Positions 46,162-52,572 of a stretch of 64,000 bases of DNA are shown piece after piece. The notes beneath the pieces were generated by a model, which ran no database searches, was not told the DNA's origin, and worked only from the letters and a program-made list of their open reading frames with translations. The stretch's first letter is position 1, and the number at the start of each line of letters is the position of its first letter. The translations under genes were made by a program, and so were the position numbers. Source of the DNA: Parabacteroides sp. TM07-1AC (lineage in GTDB: Bacteria > Bacteroidota > Bacteroidia > Bacteroidales > Tannerellaceae); contig NZ_QUKD01000006.1 of assembly GCF_003480915.1 (NCBI RefSeq), forward strand, positions 124,001 through 188,000. Reading direction: 5' to 3'.

Positions 46162-46917
46162 ATGGATAAAGATATAAAAGTAACACTTAAAGTTTGGCGT
46201 CAGAAAAGTCCGAAAGATAAAGGACAATTTGAGACTTACCAAATAGACAAAATCAATCAGAGTGTTTCTTTCCTGGAAATGTTAGACATTTTGAATGAAC
46301 GTTTGGTCAGTGAAGGTAAAGAGCCGATCGTATTCGACCACGACTGTCGTGAAGGTATCTGCGGTATGTGTTCATTGTATGTAAACGGACATCCGCACGG
46401 ACCGGCAACAGGTGCTACTACTTGCCAGTTGTACATGCGTCGTTTTAACGATGGCGAAACAATCACGATCGAACCGTGGCGTTCTGCCGGTTTCCCGGTA
46501 ATCCGCGACTTGATGGTAGACCGTTATGCTTACGATAAAATCATCCAGGCAGGTGGTTTCGTTTCAGTGAACACTGGTGGTGTACCTGATGCCAACTCAA
46601 TCGCTATCCCTCGTGCAGACGCTGAAATGGCTATGGATGCTGCTGCATGTATCGGTTGTGGTGCTTGTGCTGCTGCTTGTAAGAACGGTTCGGCTATGCT
46701 GTTCGTTTCTGCAAAGGTTAGCCAGCTGGCTTTGTTGCCTCAAGGTAAGGTGGAAGCTGCTCGCCGTGCAAAAGCGATGGTTGCCAAGATGGACGAACTG
46801 GGCTTCGGTAACTGTACCAACACGCGTGCTTGCGAAATGGAATGTCCGAAGAATATCTCTGTCAGCAACATCGCTCGCCTGAACCGCGAATTTATTGCTG
46901 CTAAATTACAAGACTAA
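46162..46917 (+). CDS. frdB: Fumarate reductase/succinate dehydrogenase iron-sulphur subunit
   Basis: A 251-residue iron-sulphur subunit. The [2Fe-2S] cluster is held by C62, C67, C70 and C88 ([10 protein letters not shown]). The second ferredoxin domain has [11 protein letters not shown] (C163, C166, C169, C173) and a later [12 protein letters not shown] set. It carries electrons from the haem subunit to the flavin. It ends the operon and is followed by a good intrinsic terminator. Confidence 0.97.
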   Translation: MDKDIKVTLKVWRQKSPKDKGQFETYQIDKINQSVSFLEMLDILNERLVSEGKEPIVFDHDCREGICGMCSLYVNGHPHGPATGATTCQLYMRRFNDGETITIEPWRSAGFPVIRDLMVDRYAYDKIIQAGGFVSVNTGGVPDANSIAIPRADAEMAMDAAACIGCGACAAACKNGSAMLFVSAKVSQLALLPQGKVEAARRAKAMVAKMDELGFGNCTNTRACEMECPKNISVSNIARLNREFIAAKLQD

Positions 46918-46942
46918 TATACATATATATAATGTATAGCTT

Positions 46943-46977
46943 GAGAGGCGTTGCTTTATGCAGCGCCTCTCTCTTTT
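46943..46977 (+). terminator. Intrinsic terminator of frdCAB
   Basis: A 12-bp stem (46943-46954 with 46960-46971, one G-T wobble, 5-nt loop) followed by TCTTTTT. It lies 26 bp past the frdB stop. Confidence 0.88.
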
Positions 46978-47073
46978 TGCCTTCATTTTAACATTTCGAA
47001 ATCTAATAATAAATATCTTGAATCTTGTTAGTCTTTCTTATGTGCTGTACAACACTAATTAGCATTTTAACTA

Positions 47074-47103
47074 TTGACAAGTTGGAGAATACCCGTATCT
47101 TTG
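47074..47103 (+). promoter_or_regulatory. Promoter of small RNA copy A
   Basis: TTG (47074-47076, in TTGACA), 19 bp, TATCTTTG (47096-47103). The RNA body begins about 5 nt downstream. Confidence 0.75.
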
Positions 47104-47107
47104 TACT

Positions 47108-47219
47108 GTGGTTTTTTCATAATAGTATTAGATTTAAGGTTAACAAAGTTGGTTAGGGCTTGTCGTGAGACAGGCTTTAATTGTTTATAGGGGGTTGCAT
47201 TCGGCATATCCCTTTTTTA
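47108..47219 (+). ncRNA. Small RNA, copy A of a three-member family
   Basis: A promoter, a body conserved in three copies and a terminator-like end without an open frame. From GTGGTTTTTTCAT to the TATAGGGG stretch, copies A and B are identical by eye over about 85 nt; copy C has four differences. An internal 7-bp hairpin (GCTTGTC with GACAGGC, GTGA loop) is supported by a compensatory C-G to G-C swap in copy C. The 3' part, from the G-run through a variable loop to T6, resembles an intrinsic terminator. The layout (alternative promoter plus terminator, Bacteroidales only) recalls the Bacteroidales-1 RNA motif, but I could not compare it. Its T-run overlaps the stop of the convergent AraC gene. 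Confidence 0.75.
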
Positions 47220-48062
47220 GCTCTCCCTGTATTCCTGGGGAGTCATTCCCACGTGTTGTCTGAAATATTTATTGAAGAACGACAGGTTGTCGAACCCCAG
47301 GGCGAATGCGATCTTCTTAACTGGCATATCGGTCGATTTAAGCTGTGCCTTCGCATCCATGATGATGATATTGCTCAGGATATCCAACGCCGTCCGACCG
47401 CTGACTTTCTTTATCACATAACAGAAATGTTGCAAGGTAATGTTAAGCCTCTTGGCATAATAAGAAACGCTATGCTCTTTCGTGTAGTTTTCCATTGCCA
47501 GCTGCACGAACTCACGGCATATCTCCATGTTGCGTGTCATCGGAGCATTGCTGTAAGGTGTATGATGTTTATACAGTTCGATCACTCCCTGCATGAAAAT
47601 GGTGAAGATCGCCTTGATAATCTCTTTATTCTCGATGGTCTTAGGCAAAGAATACGCCTTGATCAGCAAGGAAAAAGCCTCCTGGTATAGCAGGGAAACC
47701 TGCTCCGGTAAAGGCATGACCGGACTGTCGAAGATAACGGGCAGATAGTTCGTGATAGTTTTGATATAGTTGATATGACTCACAAACGTAGAAGAGAATC
47801 CGGCAAAACACAGTTTGACATCGTCGGATACTTCGTGTATCTGGATAAAACATCCCGGAGGAAGCGTAATGAAATCATTGGGTTTGATAATAAATTTTGT
47901 CAGGTTGACGGTGGCCTGTACACTGCCCTGTACACAAAGCACAAAAACGCCGGCTTTGATCTTGCAGGGGAAGCGACCGTACTGATTTAATATTTCACCC
48001 GTAATGCTGTCTCCGACAATAAAATCCAGAGGAATGTCGAATTTAGGAATGTTGTCTTCCAT
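47217..48062 (-). CDS. AraC-family transcriptional regulator
   Basis: A 281-residue regulator. The N-terminal half is a cupin-like sensing domain (GSVQATVNLTKFIIKPNDFITLPPGCFIQIHE). The C-terminal part is the AraC double helix-turn-helix with VKKIAFALGFDNLSFFNKYFRQHVGMTPQEYRES. It is divergent from the radical SAM gene (240-bp gap), so control of that gene is plausible. A -7-like box lies at 48096-48089 (minus strand). Its 3' end meets small RNA copy A head-on, so the two transcripts share the terminator region. Confidence 0.92.
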   Translation of the reverse strand: MEDNIPKFDIPLDFIVGDSITGEILNQYGRFPCKIKAGVFVLCVQGSVQATVNLTKFIIKPNDFITLPPGCFIQIHEVSDDVKLCFAGFSSTFVSHINYIKTITNYLPVIFDSPVMPLPEQVSLLYQEAFSLLIKAYSLPKTIENKEIIKAIFTIFMQGVIELYKHHTPYSNAPMTRNMEICREFVQLAMENYTKEHSVSYYAKRLNITLQHFCYVIKKVSGRTALDILSNIIIMDAKAQLKSTDMPVKKIAFALGFDNLSFFNKYFRQHVGMTPQEYRES

Positions 48063-48233
48063 GTTGTTATCTCCACTATTTGATTGTGCAAATATAAAAC
48101 TATTTAGACTTGTCGTGCGATAATCTTAAATATAGAACATCGAATCCCACAAATGGAGATTGTTTGGTGCTGTATAATAGTTGAAATTTGCGAATGTTTT
48201 CAAGTCTGGCCGGTAGCTTTAGCTGCGAAGGTA

Positions 48234-48241
48234 TATATTTG
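48234..48241 (+). promoter_or_regulatory. Candidate -7 box for the radical SAM gene
   Basis: TATATTTG, a perfect TAnnTTTG match, 61 bp before the gene start. No clear TTTG box lies at the right distance, which would fit a promoter needing an activator such as the divergent AraC protein. Confidence 0.45.
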
Positions 48242-48302
48242 TCTATCTGCTCAATAAGAAATGAAAGCTAATACTAATAGAGAATTCTAATAGAAAATAA
48301 CG

Positions 48303-49517
48303 ATGGGTACAAAACGAACAAAGAGCTCTTTCAGAACAATGAGTACAAACAGAAAATTAGAATCTGTTTTCCTGTTTGTCACAGGACGATGTAATGCAAA
48401 ATGCAAAATGTGCTTCTATGCGGAAGACATGGATAAAAAGGAAAAAGACCTGACCTTTGATGAGATAAAGAAAATATCTGAAACGGCCGGACAATTTAAC
48501 CGCTTATGGGTTTCCGGCGGTGAACCGACTCTACGCGAGGAGCTTCCCGAGATCATAGAAATGTTCTATAAGAACAATGAGATAAAAGATGTCAACATTC
48601 CTACCAACGGCTTGAAGCCCGACCGGATCATTGCCTGGGTAAAACAAATCCGCCGGAATTGTCCGGAACTGAATATCAATCTGAGCCTCTCTATGGATGG
48701 CTTTGGCGATACGCACGATATACAACGTGGCGTTCCCGGCAACTTCTACAAAGCGATGGGAACCTTGAAGATGATTGAAGAGAACTTTGCCGACGACGGC
48801 AGGGTATTGAAGAATCTTGCTACCGTAATTACAAAATATAACCTGGAAGAGGTGCAGGATCTAATGCTTTGGGTGTTAGGTCGATTCCATTTATCCAACC
48901 ATATCATTGAAGCGGCACGCGGAATGACACGCGACGACGGAGTGAAAGTACTTACCGAGCCTACTTTGCGTGCTTTGCAGGATCAGGTGGCACCTATCTA
49001 TAATGTATATGGCGAACGGATGGCAGAAGAAACCGGTGGTTTCAGGAAACCGATCGCCCGTTTTTTCTATCTGGGTTTCATCCGTACATTATATAATGTA
49101 CGTGCTACCAATATCGATCATCCGACACCCTGGGGGATGGACTGTACGGCGGGGGAAACAACATTGGTTATCGACTACGACGGTCGTTTCCGTGCCTGTG
49201 AGCTTCGTGAGCCGCTCGGCAATGTGAAGGATTACGATTGCAATATCAGTAAGATCATGCAGAGTGATGCCATGAAGCAGGAGATTGCTGCTATCGGTCA
49301 TGGCGACACGGCCAACTGCTGGTGTACGCATGGCTGTTGGATCACTTCATCACTGGTTTTCAATCCACGTAAGATGATTACCCAGGTATATAAAGGATAC
49401 CGTGAAATGAAAAAGCTGAACCGCCCGTTGAATATCAATGAAGATTTGTTGCAGAGCATCGAACGGAAGTATGCCCTGGACGAACAGAAACTGGTAGAAC
49501 TGGGCATCCGCAATTAA
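48303..49517 (+). CDS. Radical SAM protein with a C-terminal cysteine-rich region
   Basis: A 404-residue radical SAM enzyme with the cluster motif CNAKCKMC (C30, C34, C37), the WVSGGEPTLR segment that binds SAM and a barrel through about residue 230. The C-terminal quarter has CTAGETTLVIDYDGRFRACELREPLGN followed by CWCTHGCW, a SPASM/twitch-like set of cysteines for an auxiliary cluster. Such enzymes modify peptides or small molecules; no precursor peptide is seen beside it. The start could also be the ATG at 48339. It is divergent from an AraC regulator. It ends with a hairpin terminator. Confidence 0.88.
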   Translation: MGTKRTKSSFRTMSTNRKLESVFLFVTGRCNAKCKMCFYAEDMDKKEKDLTFDEIKKISETAGQFNRLWVSGGEPTLREELPEIIEMFYKNNEIKDVNIPTNGLKPDRIIAWVKQIRRNCPELNINLSLSMDGFGDTHDIQRGVPGNFYKAMGTLKMIEENFADDGRVLKNLATVITKYNLEEVQDLMLWVLGRFHLSNHIIEAARGMTRDDGVKVLTEPTLRALQDQVAPIYNVYGERMAEETGGFRKPIARFFYLGFIRTLYNVRATNIDHPTPWGMDCTAGETTLVIDYDGRFRACELREPLGNVKDYDCNISKIMQSDAMKQEIAAIGHGDTANCWCTHGCWITSSLVFNPRKMITQVYKGYREMKKLNRPLNINEDLLQSIERKYALDEQKLVELGIRN

Positions 49518-49531
49518 AAATAATTCGTTGT

Positions 49532-49579
49532 AATAAGGCCGGTTAGCGAGGAAATGTGCCTCTGTTAACCGGCTTTATT
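49532..49579 (+). terminator. Terminator-like hairpin after the radical SAM gene
   Basis: Arms AATAAGGCCGGTTA and TAACCGGCTTTATT pair over about 14 bp (one mismatch) around a loop of about 19 nt. It lies just past the stop and is T-rich at its 3' end. Confidence 0.7.
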
Positions 49580-49686
49580 GTGTCTTAGGGAATAATTGTC
49601 AAATTATCCGGCAGAATTGCCATTTCCCATAGGGTAGAAATGTCAGACCTTTGCATCATAAGTTAAACTGATAAACAAAGAAAGAC

Positions 49687-50271
49687 ATGACTACTAAACT
49701 AAAAGATTTATTCGACACATTTCTGAACCTGGCAGCTTCTTCACAGAAACTGGGTATTAACCTGATCCGCATAGCTATCCTGATCATCTTCGTATGGATC
49801 GGCGGACTGAAGTTCTGGAACTATGAAGCAGAAGGAATTGTTCCTTTCGTGGCAAACAGCCCGTTTATGAGCTTTTTCTATACCAAAAGTGCACCGGAAT
49901 ACAAAGAGTATAAACTGAAAGAAGGTGAATTCAACGAAGCTAAACATCAGTGGCATGTAGAAAATAATACGTATGGTTTCTCTCATGGACTGGGTATTAT
50001 GATCATGGCAATTGGTATCTTAACCTTCCTGGGTATCTTTTCTCCGAAAATTGGACTGGTGGGTTCCTTATTGGCCATTATAATGACAATAGGTACCTTG
50101 TCGTTTCTCGTCACTACGCCGGAGGTATGGGTACCGGACCTGGGAAGTGGCGAACATGGTTTCCCGTTGCTTACAGGAGCAGGTCGTCTGGTGATCAAAG
50201 ACACGGCTATTATTGCGGGAGCGATCGTTGTATTATCCGACTGTGCGCAACGCATATTAAGGAAGAAATAG
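49687..50271 (+). CDS. DUF417/YkgB-family membrane protein
   Basis: A 194-residue protein with four transmembrane helices (about 22-40, 95-115, 120-145, 165-185) and a soluble loop between the first two. LNLIRIAILIIFVWIGGLKFWNYEAEGIVPFVANSPFMSFF matches the DUF417 (YkgB) family of unknown function. It has a weak promoter-like box (GACCTTTG near 49646). An AACACTTT hairpin follows the stop (50278-50299). Small RNA copy B begins about 140 bp downstream. Confidence 0.85.
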   Translation: MTTKLKDLFDTFLNLAASSQKLGINLIRIAILIIFVWIGGLKFWNYEAEGIVPFVANSPFMSFFYTKSAPEYKEYKLKEGEFNEAKHQWHVENNTYGFSHGLGIMIMAIGILTFLGIFSPKIGLVGSLLAIIMTIGTLSFLVTTPEVWVPDLGSGEHGFPLLTGAGRLVIKDTAIIAGAIVVLSDCAQRILRKK

Positions 50272-50277
50272 GAACAA

Positions 50278-50299
50278 AAAGTGTTTATTTTAACACTTT
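50278..50299 (+). terminator. Weak terminator-like hairpin after the DUF417 gene
   Basis: 8-bp arms AAAGTGTT (50278-50285) and AACACTTT (50292-50299), 6-nt loop, no T-run. It could only partly stop transcription. Confidence 0.45.
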
Positions 50300-50375
50300 G
50301 GAAGCAAAAAACAAACATATTGAAACTTGTTAGCTTTTCTTATGCGACGCGAAACATGATTTAGCATAAAACCCC

Positions 50376-50405
50376 TTGACAAATTTGGATTAAGCTGTAT
50401 ATTTG
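50376..50405 (+). promoter_or_regulatory. Promoter of small RNA copy B
   Basis: TTG (50376-50378, in TTGAC), 19 bp, TATATTTG (50398-50405). The 63 bp up to the box match those of copy A at about 70% by eye, with no gap. Confidence 0.72.
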
Positions 50406-50409
50406 CATC

Positions 50410-50526
50410 GTGGTTTTTTCATAATAGTATTAGATTTAAGGTTAACAAAGTTGGTTAGGGCTTGTCGTGAGACAGGCTTTAATTGTTTATAGGGGGGTGC
50501 ATTCTTCGCGTCCCTCCTGCTTTTTC
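50410..50526 (+). ncRNA. Small RNA, copy B of a three-member family
   Basis: Identical by eye to copy A from GTGG through the TATAGGGGG stretch. The end differs: a G-run, a variable loop and then CTGCTTTTT. The conserved body with a changed 3' tail suggests that the tail or its loop carries target specificity or simply drifts. It lies downstream of the DUF417 gene, on the same strand. Confidence 0.73.
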
Positions 50527-50621
50527 TCCAAAAGCTATAGTATATTTTCATCAAAGCTATAGTATATTTTCATGAAAGTACTTACTCTTACTTGCTGAGA
50601 TGCCGGTCTCACCTCTTTTCA

Positions 50622-50681
50622 CACCCCCATCTCGACGATGCTCACATCCGGGTGTCGGGATCATTGAGACCCGGGTGGCAA
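50622..50681. repeat. Dyad repeat element, copy 2
   Basis: A 60-bp element resembling the one at 31248-31306, with the same end (TGAGACCCGGGTGGCAA). An inner hairpin pairs CCGGGTGTC with GAGACCCGG (one mismatch). No open frame is present. Confidence 0.68.
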
Positions 50682-50787
50682 ACGAAATTATCTACTACTT
50701 TGCTGATTTTTAGTTATATACTTTATCTAAAAAGACTATAGTCTTTTCTGTTTTTTTAATGGATGATGATAGATGCATGATGGTTGA

Positions 50788-50868
50788 ATGATAGTTGAAA
50801 ACAGTAACTATCATAATGTAATGTATTAATAATATGGCATCTAAGTCTGAAAATGATAGTATGATAGT
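50788..50868. promoter_or_regulatory. Cluster of ATGATAGTT-like sites
   Basis: ATGATAGTT at 50788-50796, its exact reverse complement at 50806-50814, and two direct ATGATAGT copies at 50853-50868. This could be an operator for a dimeric regulator of small RNA copy C. It may also be chance in A/T-rich DNA. Confidence 0.3.
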
Positions 50869-51043
50869 TGTATTGCGTTTTTTGTTTGTATACAGGTTGC
50901 TTAAAGAGCGGCTTTCTTTATGAATTGTCTCGCTTAACTGTTAAATTTAGCAGTTTTTGTCTGTATTGTATAAAGATTTGTGTTCGGAAACAATTTTTAG
51001 CTACAAAGCTCGCAAGGCTTAACATATATTGTCTGTAAAAGAC

Positions 51044-51074
51044 TTGACAAACCCTTGTTTAGGGATTATCTTTG
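51044..51074 (+). promoter_or_regulatory. Promoter of small RNA copy C
   Basis: TTG (51044-51046, in TTGACA), 20 bp, TATCTTTG (51067-51074). Confidence 0.72.
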
Positions 51075-51078
51075 CATT

Positions 51079-51202
51079 GTGGTTTTTTCATAATAGTATT
51101 AGATTTAAGGTTAACAAAGTTGGTTAGGGGTTGTCGTGAGACAGCCTTTAATGTTTTATAGGGGTTTGCATCTAAGATAGATGCAGGCCTTTTTTCTTTT
51201 TC
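51079..51202 (+). ncRNA. Small RNA, copy C of a three-member family
   Basis: Same conserved body as copies A and B, with four changes. Two of them (GG-TTGTC and GACAG-CC) are a paired swap that keeps the internal stem. The 3' end is the strongest terminator of the three: TGCATCT pairs with AGATGCA and a T-rich run follows. The SH3-domain gene starts 92 bp downstream behind its own promoter. Confidence 0.75.
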
Positions 51203-51259
51203 TGCAGTTATAATATAAATGAAGTCATGTATTTTGGGTGTTGTATGTAATAAATTATT

Positions 51260-51267
51260 TACATTTG
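51260..51267 (+). promoter_or_regulatory. Candidate -7 box of the SH3-domain gene
   Basis: TACATTTG matches TAnnTTTG, 27 bp before the gene start. No TTTG box is at ideal spacing. Confidence 0.45.
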
Positions 51268-51294
51268 TGAATGTGAAGCCTAAACTCTAGTATT

Positions 51295-52371
51295 ATGACA
51301 ACTATGATCAGATGCATTATTTCTATTCTTCTTCTCCTGCTGTTGGTTGCAGTTAGTGCAAACGCACAAACTCAATATGTAGTCGATACAAAAACAACCT
51401 TGTTGGTACGAACAGGACCCGGCAAATCCTATAACCAGCTTGGTCAGTTGAAAAGTGGGGAAACGGTAAATGTTTACACTATAAAGAATGGATGGGCTAA
51501 AATTTCATATAATGGGAAGACCGGCTACGTATCTGAACAATACATTAAGGCTGCTCTTGTGCAACAAAAGATTGAGAAACAAAGTTCTTTCTCTTCGTTT
51601 GATTGGCAGGAACTGATCGATATGGCTTCGAAAACCGACTCCTTGATATGGTTTTATATCTCTTGTGCTTTGGGATTGGTTATGGCATGTATAGGATGGC
51701 TATACAAATCTGATTCGGATAATTTTAAAGACAGTGCGGCGGGATTTTATATTTCTTCAGCCATATTTCTAGCACTCTGTATTAGTGAGGTGATTTATTT
51801 TGTAACATATAAAGGAGATAAGACATGGTTTTGTTCACCGGATAAGGTCGGATGGATTTGGACTATCATTAACTTTATACTGTTTGCCATCCTGTTGTTC
51901 CATCAGGTCATTTCTTTTGTGTGTCTGAATTATGCCAGTTGTTATCATGGCAAACGTAATATAGATTTTCGTTTGGGTGTGTACGGATGGGCAATTGGTA
52001 TTATTGCAGCAATTATATCTGTCATCTTCTTTAAAGAATATCTGCACATTGTTTTATGGTGTGTTTTAGGTATTCAGTTTATTCAAATCGCTTTGCTTGT
52101 GTACAATAATATTCGGGACGACGGCAGTTGGATTAATCTGATATACACCATTGTTTTATACGTAGTAGGTTCAATAGCTACACTTATAACGCTTTTCCAT
52201 TTCCTGCCTTTGCTGATAGTTGTTCTCATAGGATATGCTATCTTATGCTTTTTTTCTTCTTCCGGTAGTGCAAGATGTGCTAATTGCCGCAGTTATAATA
52301 ATGGGTATTGTTATTATAAACAAATTTCAGTTAGCAGTGGAGACTACTGCAGTTGCCATCAGTACAGGTAG
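51295..52371 (+). CDS. SH3b-domain multipass membrane protein with cysteine-rich tail
   Basis: A 358-residue protein I do not recognise as a named family. Signal peptide (to about residue 24). Residues about 28-85 form a bacterial SH3 domain (TLLVRTGPGKSYNQLGQLKSGETVNVYTIKNGWAKISYNGKTGYVSEQYI). About six hydrophobic helices follow (about 120-330). The tail has CANCRSYNNGYCYYKQIS and DYCSCH, with cysteines spaced like a small zinc-binding knot. The SH3 domain suggests binding to peptidoglycan or peptides in the periplasm, and the tail may bind metal. Function is unknown. The gene has a lower G+C content than its neighbours, judged by eye. Confidence 0.75.
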   Translation: MTTMIRCIISILLLLLLVAVSANAQTQYVVDTKTTLLVRTGPGKSYNQLGQLKSGETVNVYTIKNGWAKISYNGKTGYVSEQYIKAALVQQKIEKQSSFSSFDWQELIDMASKTDSLIWFYISCALGLVMACIGWLYKSDSDNFKDSAAGFYISSAIFLALCISEVIYFVTYKGDKTWFCSPDKVGWIWTIINFILFAILLFHQVISFVCLNYASCYHGKRNIDFRLGVYGWAIGIIAAIISVIFFKEYLHIVLWCVLGIQFIQIALLVYNNIRDDGSWINLIYTIVLYVVGSIATLITLFHFLPLLIVVLIGYAILCFFSSSGSARCANCRSYNNGYCYYKQISVSSGDYCSCHQYR

Positions 52372-52572
52372 CTTGTGGGTAGTGTTCTCTTTTATCTGTT
52401 TTCCGTTTGTAATAAATGCGTCAAAAAATGACGTAAATGTTGCATTCCTGTTAATTCTCTATGAATTAAGTGCATAAATACAAATAATTGGCGAATCCGT
52501 GCTTTCCGTACATCTGTTTATTGGCTTAGTTTGCACCATCAACCTTGAATAAATAAAATAAAACAGATAGAC

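Larger units (their letters stand above)
50272..51294. other. 1-kb non-coding block with two small RNAs and repeats
   Basis: No protein gene. It contains small RNA copy B, dyad element copy 2, an A/T-rich stretch (about 50690-51040) with a cluster of ATGATAGTT-like sites, small RNA copy C and the promoter of the SH3-domain gene. Confidence 0.75.
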
